Assembly: GCF_004340205.1 (NCBI RefSeq)
Contig: NZ_SLWB01000006.1
Coordinates: 124,001-188,000 of the forward strand
Reading direction: 5' to 3'
From: Acetobacteroides hydrogenigenes
Lineage (GTDB): Bacteria; Bacteroidota; Bacteroidia; Bacteroidales; ZOR0009
Length of the DNA: 64,000 nt
Part shown: in pieces, positions 29,331 to 38,741 of the stretch
Position numbering within the stretch: the stretch's first letter is position 1
How the letters are laid out: every line of letters starts with the position of its first letter
Notes under the pieces: model-generated
Told to the model about the DNA's origin: nothing
Database searches by the model: none
What the model saw: the letters and a program-made list of their open reading frames with translations, nothing else
Made by a program: the position numbers and the translations under genes

Positions 29331-30239
29331 TTAAGCTATTTTTTGCATTAGAATAAGAGCCACAATCAGGCCAAGCAGGCCAATGGCGGTAAGCGTAAGC
29401 AGGTATTGAGGGTTTTTCGCCATCTTGTTACGCGCCCTAAACGATTCGAGCAGCCCGACAACAACGGCAAACCCAACAGCGATCACCCCGAAGTAGAGGA
29501 ACTGGTAGCCAATTTTCCACGATGGAGGAATAAGCATATTGGCCATGAGCATGGAGAATACGCCAAACTTTAGCGACGAGGTAAGATGAATCAGCCCTAA
29601 GTCAAATCCAGAGTTGTCGAGAATCATAACCTCGTGCACCATGGTAAGCTCTAGGTGCGTTTTTGGGTCATCGACAGGAAGTCGGCTATTCTCGACCATG
29701 GCAATAAGGATTACGAGGCAGGCAAATAGAGCGCCCAGCAGCAACGAGTAGTCGCCAACGGTGTTAAACGCCTTGAAGATCTCGGTAAACGAGGTGCACC
29801 CTGTCATCATGGCCATAACGCCCATCATAACGAACAGGGCCGGTTCGACGAGCAGCGCGTAGAGCGTCTCGCGGTTGGCTCCCATCCCCTCGAAGCTGCT
29901 GCCCGTATCGAGCGCGGCAATAATCATAAGAAAACGACCCAACGCAAGCAGGTAGGCGAAGAAGACAAAATCGCCGTTAAAAGAAATCAGGGCATTGCCA
30001 CCCGCAAACGGGATAACCAGCATTGCAGTAAGCACGCAGGCAAGGCCTACAGTAGGTGCGATACGAAAGATCGAACTTGTGGTAGTGCTGTAAACGCTAC
30101 CCTTTCGTAGCAGCTTCACGATGTCGCGCACAGGCTGAATAATACGTGGCCCTTTACGCCCCGAGGCAATGCTTTTGGTTCGAGCAATGATCCCTGGAAA
30201 GAAGAATGCCGCGAGTATAATAAGTAGGTATCCGGTCAT
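29331..30239 (-). CDS. HyfC/NuoH-like membrane subunit
   Basis: Subunit that joins the peripheral arm to the membrane arm, 302 residues with about 8 helices. The NuoH family loop is present: SGRKGPRIIQPVRDIVKLLRKG near residue 30, then MVENSRLPVDDPKTHLELTMVHE near residue 190 with conserved acidic residues. In complex I these loops line the quinone cavity. It lies one base from the HyfB-like gene. Confidence 0.9.
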   Translation of the reverse strand: MTGYLLIILAAFFFPGIIARTKSIASGRKGPRIIQPVRDIVKLLRKGSVYSTTTSSIFRIAPTVGLACVLTAMLVIPFAGGNALISFNGDFVFFAYLLALGRFLMIIAALDTGSSFEGMGANRETLYALLVEPALFVMMGVMAMMTGCTSFTEIFKAFNTVGDYSLLLGALFACLVILIAMVENSRLPVDDPKTHLELTMVHEVMILDNSGFDLGLIHLTSSLKFGVFSMLMANMLIPPSWKIGYQFLYFGVIAVGFAVVVGLLESFRARNKMAKNPQYLLTLTAIGLLGLIVALILMQKIA

Positions 30240-30240
30240 A

Positions 30241-32208
30241 CTAAATCAGCTTAAAGTAGGTTAGCACCAAAATGGCAACAATAAACAGCAACGCGTAGAG
30301 CACGTAGTGCTGCACATGCCCGGTTTGAAGGATGGCGGCCTTACGGATGATCTTCAGGAGCCTGTTGGTTGGATGCACCGTAACCATTTCCTCGAAAACG
30401 TCGTTGCTTCCGGTCTTAAAGCTGGTTGCATGAGGGAAGAAATCGGTCTTCTCGAGCGGCTCAAAATCTTTCGTAACCTTCACCAACGGCTTAGATATGG
30501 AGATCAAGCTATCGGCATACGAGGTAGAGGTATACTGCTGCGTAGCATTAACGGCAGAGTAGCCGCATCCCCAGGTTGGTCCTTCAGTAATTATAACATC
30601 CTGCTGCATCTTTTTGCGGAAGAAAAATATCACCGCAATAAAACCTACAAACGCCAACGATATCCAGGTGATGCTGCTGGTTGTATTTAGTATAGGCTGC
30701 AAAAGTTCGGTCGAAGTATTTACCTGTGGGAACTGGGCAACAACCGGAAGTATTAGCTTAACGGCAATGGATGGGAACAAACCTATTGCTAGTATTCCTG
30801 CAAGAAGAACGTACTGAGGAACGAGCATCCATCTACTTACCTCTTTAACATGGTCTATCGGCTTACGGGGAGCGCCCAAGAATGCAATGCCCACCGCCTT
30901 TGAGAAGGCAAACACGGCCAATCCGCCAATCAACGCCAGAATCATCGAAGAGGTGATGAGCAAGATGGTTTCGCGGAGCGACTGCCCCACCAAGCTGTCG
31001 AACATCCCTACATATATAAGTAGCTCCGATATGAAGCCGTTAAACGGAGGAAGCGCACAGATGGCCATTGCGCCAACAATAAAGAGAAGCGAAGTGTGCG
31101 GCATCTTCTTGATAAGTCCGCCTAAATCGTTCATGTTACGCGTATGGGTTGCCGTGTACACCGAACCTGCCCCCATAAACAGCATGGGCTTAAACAGCGA
31201 GTGGTTTACGATATGCAGTACGGCTCCTGCAAAGGCCAAAAGCGATAGCTGAGGGTACTGAATATGAAGACCGATGAAACCTAAGCCAAGCCCAATTCCA
31301 ATGATACCGATGTTCTCGATACTGCTATAGGCAAGCACCTTCTTCAAATCCTTTTGTACGATGGCGCTTACTACCCCCCAAACTCCGGTAAGAAGGGATA
31401 CCGCAAGCAAGATCATTCCTACCTCTAAATATTGGCTGTGCATTGCAAAAAGAACACGAAGCAATCCGTAAATCCCCATCTTTATCATAATGCCCGACAT
31501 GGCGCCCGAAACGTGCGAGGGTGCCGCAGGGTGGGCGTTCGGAAGCCAGGTGTGCAGCGGCACAAAGCCTGCCTTAAGCCCAAATCCTAAAAAGAAAAGA
31601 AGGAATACGGGAATACCATTATTGGTAGCAAAGTAGGACGATAGGCCATCGAAACCAAAGATTCCGGTTTTTACGTAGGCAACCACAAATCCGGCAAGGA
31701 TAAGGAAGAAGCCAACGTGCATCTGAATAAGGTACGATATTCCAACCTTAAACGTTTCGTGCTTCTCGGCCTCGAACATCACCAGAACGAATGAAGCCAA
31801 TGTCATGGCCTCCCACGCTGCCAGAAAAGCAAAGCCTTCGCGAAGCGTTACCACCAGTATCATGGACACCTGCAGCCAAACCAGCGCAGCACCATGAATG
31901 GCCAGCTCACTCCTATTCTTCTTTTCCATATAAGGGGCGAGATACCCCTTAGAGTATACCGTTGTGAGCACACAAACGAGGTTAATAGCAGCAATAAAAA
32001 GGAATGATAATGGATCGATAGCAACAGAGCTACTCCCATTATTAACCAACCCTGTGTCAAAAAGACCTAATGCGCCTACCGCTGTAACAACGGTATAAAA
32101 TGCCACTACCAGTTGGGTAAATAATACTACGGCAAATTGTCGTTTTTTAGATAGAAAGAAACTGAGTAGTGGCAGAAACGCAGCTGAAATGAGAAAAGAG
32201 ATATTCAT
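30241..32208 (-). CDS. HyfB/NuoL-like antiporter subunit
   Basis: Largest membrane subunit and first gene of the operon, 655 residues from the ATG at 32208. A start at 32238 is rejected because it lies in the -7 box. The antiporter domain has AFLAAWEAMTLASFVL with a buried Glu, GLKAGFVPLHTWLPNAHPAAPSHVSG, and KVLAYSSIENIGIIG. The C-terminal third adds further helices and a polar segment with TWGCGY. Such subunits carry ions across the membrane when the peripheral arm drives them. Confidence 0.9.
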   Translation of the reverse strand: MNISFLISAAFLPLLSFFLSKKRQFAVVLFTQLVVAFYTVVTAVGALGLFDTGLVNNGSSSVAIDPLSFLFIAAINLVCVLTTVYSKGYLAPYMEKKNRSELAIHGAALVWLQVSMILVVTLREGFAFLAAWEAMTLASFVLVMFEAEKHETFKVGISYLIQMHVGFFLILAGFVVAYVKTGIFGFDGLSSYFATNNGIPVFLLFFLGFGLKAGFVPLHTWLPNAHPAAPSHVSGAMSGIMIKMGIYGLLRVLFAMHSQYLEVGMILLAVSLLTGVWGVVSAIVQKDLKKVLAYSSIENIGIIGIGLGLGFIGLHIQYPQLSLLAFAGAVLHIVNHSLFKPMLFMGAGSVYTATHTRNMNDLGGLIKKMPHTSLLFIVGAMAICALPPFNGFISELLIYVGMFDSLVGQSLRETILLITSSMILALIGGLAVFAFSKAVGIAFLGAPRKPIDHVKEVSRWMLVPQYVLLAGILAIGLFPSIAVKLILPVVAQFPQVNTSTELLQPILNTTSSITWISLAFVGFIAVIFFFRKKMQQDVIITEGPTWGCGYSAVNATQQYTSTSYADSLISISKPLVKVTKDFEPLEKTDFFPHATSFKTGSNDVFEEMVTVHPTNRLLKIIRKAAILQTGHVQHYVLYALLFIVAILVLTYFKLI

Positions 32209-32235
32209 CAGATGTTTTCTGTCGAAGTAATGCCG

Positions 32236-32243
32236 CAAAGGTA
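32236..32243 (-). promoter_or_regulatory. Bacteroidota -7 box for the hydrogenase-like operon
   Basis: TACCTTTG on the minus strand matches TAnnTTTG and lies 27 bases before the ATG at 32208. It sets the start of the HyfB-like gene. Confidence 0.6.
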
Positions 32244-32379
32244 GGGTAATTGAACGGGGTAATAGATATTATACAGCAGTTTTTGAAAAAATATAAATGA
32301 ATTATTCATACCAAATCATATAAATAACTAGTAAAATGGCGCTTATAGCAAAGAAAAAAACAATCTTTACCCAGCCTTG

Positions 32380-32496
32380 AGAAATGATTTCCTAAAGCGA
32401 GGAAGCCGTTTCCGAATGCTGGGAAATGATTTCCTGAAGCGGGGAAGCCATTTCCGAACGCTGGGAAATGATTTCCTGAAGCGGGGAAGCCATTCC
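32380..32496. repeat. Tandem 42-bp repeat with a 21-bp sub-period
   Basis: GGAA-start units occur at 32381, 32402, 32423, 32444, 32465 and 32486, exactly 21 bases apart. Two types alternate (GAAATGATTTCC and GAAGCCATTTCC), giving a 42-base superperiod of three copies. The units resemble those at 19613-19822. No function is visible. Confidence 0.8.
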
Positions 32497-32501
32497 CTCG
32501 T

Positions 32502-32812
32502 TCGGATGAGGCTCCTGCCCATAGCCGTCAAGCTAAGCGGTAACATGCTACGAAGTAGCTAACCCTTAGTAACCGCGGATGAAATCCGTGGATGCAGAGT
32601 GTCTCCCTCTTTAGCAGCCCCGAATGGGGCTGAACCTTTTAGAGAACGCGTAGCATTTGGGGCAACCCCTTCGGGGCTGATTGTTTTCTGCCAAATGACC
32701 GTGGGCTTACACCCACGGTTACTCAAGTGGCGCTACGTTGTAGCGCTTTAATGCAACCGCAGCTGTCGTTTGAAGCCTTAGCTTGACGGCAATGGGCTCC
32801 TGCCTCATCCGA
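32502..32812. mobile_element. Candidate non-autonomous element with 36-bp inverted ends
   Basis: Ends 32502-32537 and 32777-32812 are inverted repeats matching at 31 of 36 positions. Four of the five differences are one tetranucleotide, TCCT in one end and its complement AGGA in the other. Inside lie hairpins at about 32572-32592, 32615-32633, 32664-32678, 32698-32719 (perfect 8-bp stem) and 32730-32746 (perfect 7-bp stem). There is no ORF for a transposase. No clear target duplication was seen. It may instead be a composite of REP units. The stretch 32813-33012 holds only the hppA leader. Confidence 0.5.
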
Positions 32813-33012
32813 CTCTATGCAGCAGACTACAACCTACAATGATAGAGCTGACGAAGACAAGAGCCGTCGCCAAACAACGCCGTCCTCAAACATTGAGTTG
32901 CACCCCGAGAATTTTTTTTTCAACCCTACCATAGATTATGGAGCTTTAAGATGCCAACCAATGTTAATTATTCCTTACTTTTAGCCCGAAACTTAATCTA
33001 AACTTTCAACCA

Positions 33013-35196
33013 ATGTTAAGTATTTATTTTTGGATAGTTCCGGCATGCGCAGCAGTCGCATTACTATTCGCCTACATCTTCTTCAAGGGAATGATGAAGG
33101 AGTCAGAGGGCACAGAGACAATGGCTCGCATAGCCAGCCACGTTCGAAAGGGAGCAATGGCCTACCTTAGGCAACAGTACAAGGTAGTAGGAATCGTATT
33201 TATTGTGCTCTGCGCACTGTTTGCCTATATGGCCTATGGGCCAGGCTTGCAGAATAAGTGGGTTTGGTTTGCCTTCCTTACCGGCGGCTTCTTCTCGGGG
33301 CTTGCAGGTTTTATTGGGATGAAGACCGCCACCTACGCATCTGCTCGTACTGCAAATGCTGCCCGCCGCAGCCTCAACGATGGTCTTAAAATCGCCTTCC
33401 GTTCGGGAGCAGTTATGGGATTGGTGGTAGTTGGCCTAGCCCTTCTCGACATCTCGCTTTGGTGGATTCTTCTCGACTACTTTGTAGAAGAGGCAACATC
33501 CTCCGAAAAGGTTGTCGTAATTACAACCACCATGCTTACCTTCGGTATGGGTGCCTCTACTCAGGCGCTATTTGCAAGAGTTGGTGGTGGTATCTTTACC
33601 AAGGCTGCCGACGTTGGCGCCGACCTAGTAGGTAAAGTAGAAGCAGGCATTCCTGAAGATGACCCCCGCAACCCTGCCACTATTGCCGACAACGTGGGCG
33701 ATAATGTGGGCGACGTTGCCGGTATGGGTGCCGACCTTTACGAGTCGTACTGCGGATCGATTTTGGCTACTTCGGCCCTTGGTGCTGCTGCATTTGCAAC
33801 AAATCCCGAGCTGCAGTTTAACGCCATCCTTGCCCCAATGCTTATCGCCGCATTTGGCGTAGTGCTTTCGCTTATCGGAATCTTCCTTGTAAAGACCAAA
33901 GAAGGCGCATCGCAGCAGCAGCTGCTAAGCGCACTAGGAAGAGGCATCAACATCAGCTCGGTGCTAATCGTTTTTGCATCGTTCCTTACCGTATACCTGC
34001 TTGGGCTAGACTACATGATCTGCGGATCGATCATCACAGGTCTGGTTACGGGTATCATCATTGGTAAGTCTACCGAATACTACACCTCGCATGCCTACGC
34101 GCCAACCCAGGGTATCGCCATGAGCTCGAAAACCGGGCCTGCTACCGTAATCATTAAGGGTATTGGTACGGGTATGATCTCTACGGCAATTCCAGTTATT
34201 ACAATCGTAATTGGAATTATCCTATCGTTCCTTTTTGCCGCCAACTTCAGCTTCGCCAATATGTCGATGGGACTTTACGGCGTGGGTATCGCCGCTGTAG
34301 GTATGCTATCGACCTTGGGTATCACCCTTGCGACCGATGCCTACGGTCCTATTGCCGATAACGCCGGTGGAAACGCCGAAATGAGCAAGCTAGGCGAGGA
34401 AGTACGCCACCGTACCGATGCGTTGGATGCTCTTGGAAACACCACCGCTGCAACTGGAAAGGGCTTTGCTATCGGATCGGCAGCGCTTACCGGCTTGGCC
34501 CTTCTTGCCTCGTACGTCGAGGAGATCAAGATTGCCCTACTCCGTGTTGGACAAGCTACCATAGAGGTTAGCGGTCAGGTTGTGAATACGGCCGAAGCTT
34601 CGCTCACCGACTTTATGACCTACTACGATGTTACCCTGATGAACCCTAAGGTACTTGCAGGCGTATTCATTGGCTCGATGATGGCCTTCCTATTCTGCGG
34701 ATTAACCATGAACGCCGTAGGCCGTGCCGCTCAAAAGATGGTGAACGAAGTACGCCGCCAGTTCCGCGAAATCGCCGGCATTATGGAAGGAAAAGCCGAG
34801 CCAGACTACGCTAAATGCGTGGAGATCTCTACCCGTGGTGCTCAGCGCGAAATGATGTTCCCTTCGCTACTTGCCATCGTTACCCCTATCGTTACCGGAA
34901 TTATCTTCGGCGTTTCGGGCGTAATGGGACTTCTTGTTGGTGGATTAGGTTCTGGCTTTGTGCTTGCCGTATTCATGGCCAACGCTGGTGGTGCCTGGGA
35001 TAACGCCAAGAAGTACATCGAGGAAGGAAACCTAGATGGAAAGGGATCGAACAACCACAAGGCTACCGTTATTGGCGACACCGTGGGCGATCCATTTAAG
35101 GATACCTCTGGCCCTAGCCTCAACATCCTTATCAAGCTAATGAGCATGGTAGCCATCGTTATGGCTGGACTAACCGTTGCCTACAGCTTATTGTAA
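33013..35196 (+). CDS. hppA: Membrane-bound ion-pumping pyrophosphatase
   Basis: Hydrolyses pyrophosphate and pumps H+ and/or Na+ out. The 727-residue protein has about 16 helices. The substrate site contains [39 protein letters not shown] with its Asp/Asn cluster, and [15 protein letters not shown] near the C-terminus. [10 protein letters not shown] has Ala rather than Lys at the position linked to potassium dependence, so a K+-dependent enzyme is likely. DLYESY suggests the Na+-pumping branch; this is an inference that needs phylogeny. It has its own terminator and probably reclaims PPi made by biosynthesis or by pyruvate phosphate dikinase. Confidence 0.95.
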   Translation: MLSIYFWIVPACAAVALLFAYIFFKGMMKESEGTETMARIASHVRKGAMAYLRQQYKVVGIVFIVLCALFAYMAYGPGLQNKWVWFAFLTGGFFSGLAGFIGMKTATYASARTANAARRSLNDGLKIAFRSGAVMGLVVVGLALLDISLWWILLDYFVEEATSSEKVVVITTTMLTFGMGASTQALFARVGGGIFTKAADVGADLVGKVEAGIPEDDPRNPATIADNVGDNVGDVAGMGADLYESYCGSILATSALGAAAFATNPELQFNAILAPMLIAAFGVVLSLIGIFLVKTKEGASQQQLLSALGRGINISSVLIVFASFLTVYLLGLDYMICGSIITGLVTGIIIGKSTEYYTSHAYAPTQGIAMSSKTGPATVIIKGIGTGMISTAIPVITIVIGIILSFLFAANFSFANMSMGLYGVGIAAVGMLSTLGITLATDAYGPIADNAGGNAEMSKLGEEVRHRTDALDALGNTTAATGKGFAIGSAALTGLALLASYVEEIKIALLRVGQATIEVSGQVVNTAEASLTDFMTYYDVTLMNPKVLAGVFIGSMMAFLFCGLTMNAVGRAAQKMVNEVRRQFREIAGIMEGKAEPDYAKCVEISTRGAQREMMFPSLLAIVTPIVTGIIFGVSGVMGLLVGGLGSGFVLAVFMANAGGAWDNAKKYIEEGNLDGKGSNNHKATVIGDTVGDPFKDTSGPSLNILIKLMSMVAIVMAGLTVAYSLL

Positions 35197-35216
35197 AAGT
35201 TTTTTTTATCCATACA

Positions 35217-35255
35217 AAAGGGGGATGGCGCTATGCTATCCCCTTTCTTTTTTTG
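35217..35255 (+). terminator. Terminator of hppA
   Basis: A stem of about 9 bp (AAAGGGG.AT / ATCCCCTTT, one bulged G) around an 11-base loop is followed by a T-rich tract, 20 bases after the stop codon. Confidence 0.75.
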
Positions 35256-35491
35256 CTACATTTGGTAGGATAGATAAAGCCCTATCTTTACTAACCCAAT
35301 TAGCTCTGAATGATGGAAGTTGTCGTTTGAAACTAGAAAGTTGAAGTTTTTTTCGACAAAGCCGAGGGTTTGAGCGAGAATAAGATTCCTCCAGCTTCGA
35401 GAAAGTAGATGGAACAGATCTTTTTGTTGTTTCAAGCGAGAAAAAGGTCACTTTTTTTGAGAAAAGGCCGGTCTGAACTACTTAATAGTAC

Positions 35492-35743
35492 CTCGAAAGT
35501 ATTTAAAAGTACTTTCAATCGACCTAATAATACTTTTCATCGACTTTTTTGCAGTTTGAAACTATTTTAAGGTCCAAAAAAAGTAGTAAAAAGTACTTTC
35601 CAACTACTTTTTTATAGTTTGAAAGTACTTTTAAGTCCCCCAAAGTGAGAAAAAAGTACCTCTCAGCGACTTCTTTATAGTTTGAAAGTACTTTTAAGTC
35701 CCTAAAACCGAGAAAAAAGTCCAAAAAAGTGAGAAAAAAGTCG
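35492..35743. repeat. Tandem 63-bp AT-rich repeat array
   Basis: The segment GTTTGAAAGTACTTTTAAGTC recurs with its start TTT at 35555, 35618 and 35681, exactly 63 bases apart. A more degenerate copy starts at 35492. Sixty-three is three times the 21-base period of the two other arrays. A minus-strand frame stays open with a 21-residue repeat, but nothing suggests it is translated. The rest of the 35256-35824 gap is AT-rich with no gene. Confidence 0.75.
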
Positions 35744-35824
35744 CTTTTAAAGTGGCAGAATATACAGAAAGGGGTTGCCTAATATGGCCACCCCTTTTCT
35801 ATATATGCTTTCCAGAAAAAGCAT

Positions 35825-38656
35825 TTACTGCTTTATTGGTTTAGTCACCCGATCCACCAGGTAAACGATGGACATGTAGGGAATCTTTCCGTTGGTGGTT
35901 AGCCCAATCTCGCAGGTACGGCTGTTGGAGAAGCCCTGCCTAACGTTTGCCGTCTCCAGCTGTGGGCGCAGCTTGCGCAAGGCATAGGCGTTAACCTCGG
36001 GGTTGGTAAATCCCTTATCGCCGGCAAAGCCGCAGCAGCCCACCTCTTGAGGAACGAGCACATTTGTAGAACAGCGCTTCGCCAATCCAATAATGGTGTC
36101 GCGCAGCTGCATTTTTGTAGTCGAGCAGGTTATATGAAGCGCCACAGGCTCGTCGATGGGCGTAAACTCTAGCTTATCCACCAAGAATGCCTCTATAAAC
36201 TCGGCAGGCTCGTAAAGCTTCATAGACTTTATGCAGGTACGCATACGGTACAGGCAGGGGCTTTGATCGCATAGCACAGGGTATTCCCCGTTGTTGCTGG
36301 CCTTCCAGAGCGCCTCCTCCAGCTGCTTAGTCTTACGATCGGCAATATCGGGCATGCCCTTGCTTTCCCAGATGGTACCGCAGCAAAGCTGCTCCATATT
36401 TTCGGGGAAGATAACCTCGTAGCCGGCTTTATGAAGCAACCCCATCATCTTATCGGGCAGCGGCGTTTGATCCGGATCACCCTTTGCTGCGCCCATCGTC
36501 TGGTTGATACAGCTAGGGAAGTACACCACCTTTAATGCAGATGACTTTTGCACTACAGGTTTTACCTTATTGCTTTTGGGCATCGATGGAGTCCAAAGCG
36601 GAATCCCCGTTGTCTTATGCAGCGTACGGGTTACAGCCCCCAATGCGGCCGATCCCATAACGGTATGGGCCATGTTGGCTGCAGAAAGAACCGGACGTAG
36701 GGTAGACTTAATCCCAGCAAAATGGTTGGCCGCAAAGTTGCCCACCTTCCAGGCAAAGCTCCCCTGAGGGATGTTGGCCTGGCGAACATCGTGGGTAAGG
36801 TGCGCCGTGTTGATGCCCATTGGGCAGCTGGTGGCGCAGAGGCCATCGCCGGCGCAGGTAGCATCGCCAAGGTAGGCGTATTCTTTTCGCAGGTCGGTTA
36901 AAAGAGCGGCATCTTCGCCGCTAGCCTCAAGTCGGGCTATTTCGCGCTGCACAATAATTCGCTGGCGCGAGGATAGCGTTAAACCATAGGTTAGGCAGTT
37001 AACCTCGCAAAAGCCACATTCGATGCATTTATCAACATGAGGGTTGGTTAACGACAGCTCTTTTAGATTCTTGATATGGCAGTGCGGATCGTCGTTAAAG
37101 ATAACGCCCGGATTAAGGATGCCCCGTGGGTCGAACAGCACCTTAATACGCTTCATGATGGAGAACGCCTCAGCGCCCCACTCGTACTCTACAAATGGAG
37201 CCATGTTGCGGCCCGTTCCATGCTCGGCCTTCAGCGAGCCCTTGTACTTATCCACTACCAGGTGGATAACATCGTTCATCAGGGCCTCGTAGCGGTCAAT
37301 TTCGCTTTGGCTGTCGAAGCTTTGGTTGATGATGAAGTGGTAGTTACCCTCCAGCGCATGCCCGTAGATAACGCCATCGGCATACCCATGCTTAGCAATG
37401 GTTTGCTGTAGCTCGGCAGTTGCCTCCGGAAGGTTATCCATATGGAAGGCAACATCCTCGATAAGGCACGATGTACCTACAGGACGCATTGCGCCTACCG
37501 AAGGGAAGATGCCAGAGCGAATAGCCCAAAGCTTGCTGTACTCCTTCTCATCATCAAGGAACTCGACGGGCATCAAAATCTTATAGCTCTCGATGATTCC
37601 CTTAATCAGGGCAACATTCTCCGCCAGCTCGTGCTGCGATTCGGCCTTTGTCTCAAAGAGAACCGCAGTAGCAGAATCGGGAAGCGTTTTAAGAAAATCG
37701 GGCATTCCCGGCTTATCCTCAACCGATTTTAGCGCCAACCTATCGAGCAGCTCAGCACCAATAACAGGCTCCGTCTTCAATCGCTGAATAGCTAAGCAGG
37801 CCTCCCGTATGCCATCGAAGTATACCATAGCGCTTGCCCGGAATGGAGCAAGAGGCTCGGTAGTAACGGTAGCCTCCTCCAAAAACGCCAGCGTTCCCTC
37901 CGACCCTACCATTAGGTGGGTGATGATGTCGAACGGATCGCTATGCTCTATAAGCGGAAGGATATTCAGTCCAGTAACATTCTTGATCGAATACTTATAG
38001 CGAATCCAACGATGCAGCTCCTCATTGGCTAAAATTTCCTTGCGCAGCTCGTGCAAATCGTTGCAGAAGGTTGGATAGCGGTTGTTAAACTCTGTACGCG
38101 ATTTCTCATCGCCCGTATCTAACCTAAAGCCATCGGGCATAATCATTCGAACCGAGCGAATAACCTTATCGCTATTGGCATGCGTGCCGCAGTTCATCCC
38201 CGATGCGTTATTCATGATAATGCCCGCAAGCATGGCCGACTTAAGCGACGCCGGATCGGGCGAGAACTTACGACCTAGCGGAGCCAGAATCTCGTTAATC
38301 CGCTGGCCTACGATGCCGCACTGCAGCGTAATTTGCGAGGCATCGGGAGCAATCGAATACTTTTCCCACTTCTTACCCGCAACAACAAGAACCGAATTGG
38401 TGATACTTTGCCCCGATAGGCTTGTTCCGGCAGCCCTAAACGTAACAGGAATGTTATGCGAGGTAGCACACTTCAGGATATACGAAACCTCCTCAGGGGT
38501 TTCAGGAAAAACAACCACCTGGGGAATCTGGCGGTAGAAGCTCGCATCCGTACCCCAGGCAAGACGATCAATTGCTCTCGTGGTAATGTATCGGCGATTT
38601 ACCTTCGCCGATATCTTTTGTATAAAAGCCCTATGGGCAGCATCAATGGTCTCCAT
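35825..38656 (-). CDS. FAD-linked and Fe-S dehydrogenase (D-lactate/2-hydroxyacid dehydrogenase type)
   Basis: A 943-residue fusion that oxidises a 2-hydroxyacid, probably D-lactate or glycolate, and passes electrons to a quinone or other carrier. The N-terminal FAD domain has the PCMH motif TFRAAGTSLSGQS near residue 55 and a GlcD-like C-terminal half ending SLKAEHGTGRNMAPF. Two [4Fe-4S] motifs follow: CIECGFCEVNC near residue 540 and CAGDGLCATSCP near residue 600. Two CCG domains (CCGTIWESKG near 760 and GCCGFAGDKG near 875) complete the GlpC/LldE-like part. It stands alone. The substrate is inferred from the family only. Confidence 0.88.
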   Translation of the reverse strand: METIDAAHRAFIQKISAKVNRRYITTRAIDRLAWGTDASFYRQIPQVVVFPETPEEVSYILKCATSHNIPVTFRAAGTSLSGQSITNSVLVVAGKKWEKYSIAPDASQITLQCGIVGQRINEILAPLGRKFSPDPASLKSAMLAGIIMNNASGMNCGTHANSDKVIRSVRMIMPDGFRLDTGDEKSRTEFNNRYPTFCNDLHELRKEILANEELHRWIRYKYSIKNVTGLNILPLIEHSDPFDIITHLMVGSEGTLAFLEEATVTTEPLAPFRASAMVYFDGIREACLAIQRLKTEPVIGAELLDRLALKSVEDKPGMPDFLKTLPDSATAVLFETKAESQHELAENVALIKGIIESYKILMPVEFLDDEKEYSKLWAIRSGIFPSVGAMRPVGTSCLIEDVAFHMDNLPEATAELQQTIAKHGYADGVIYGHALEGNYHFIINQSFDSQSEIDRYEALMNDVIHLVVDKYKGSLKAEHGTGRNMAPFVEYEWGAEAFSIMKRIKVLFDPRGILNPGVIFNDDPHCHIKNLKELSLTNPHVDKCIECGFCEVNCLTYGLTLSSRQRIIVQREIARLEASGEDAALLTDLRKEYAYLGDATCAGDGLCATSCPMGINTAHLTHDVRQANIPQGSFAWKVGNFAANHFAGIKSTLRPVLSAANMAHTVMGSAALGAVTRTLHKTTGIPLWTPSMPKSNKVKPVVQKSSALKVVYFPSCINQTMGAAKGDPDQTPLPDKMMGLLHKAGYEVIFPENMEQLCCGTIWESKGMPDIADRKTKQLEEALWKASNNGEYPVLCDQSPCLYRMRTCIKSMKLYEPAEFIEAFLVDKLEFTPIDEPVALHITCSTTKMQLRDTIIGLAKRCSTNVLVPQEVGCCGFAGDKGFTNPEVNAYALRKLRPQLETANVRQGFSNSRTCEIGLTTNGKIPYMSIVYLVDRVTKPIKQ

Positions 38657-38685
38657 AGATAGTAATATAATGCCGGTAAAAAGTA

Positions 38686-38718
38686 TAGAAAAAGAGGATG
38701 CAACAAAGCTGCATCCTC
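38686..38718 (-). terminator. Terminator of the susCD operon
   Basis: On the minus strand a perfect 9-bp stem (38710-38718 with 38694-38702) with a 7-base loop is followed by a T-rich tract, 24 bases after the susD stop codon. Confidence 0.85.
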
Positions 38719-38741
38719 AAATATAAAAGACCAATTAATGA

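Noticed and set aside
24790-32208. Functional H2-evolving [NiFe] hydrogenase (hydrogenase 4)
   Set aside because: All NiFe-ligand cysteines of the large subunit are replaced, so the subunit order alone does not support hydrogenase activity.
32377-32562. Open frame over the 42-bp array
   Set aside because: By-product of an in-frame tandem repeat that continues into the inverted-end element.
32502-32812. Insertion sequence with transposase
   Set aside because: No transposase frame or target duplication was found, so only a non-autonomous element is proposed.
35524-35724. Minus-strand frame with a 21-residue repeat
   Set aside because: Low-complexity AT-rich repeat, no start signal, no relation to known proteins.
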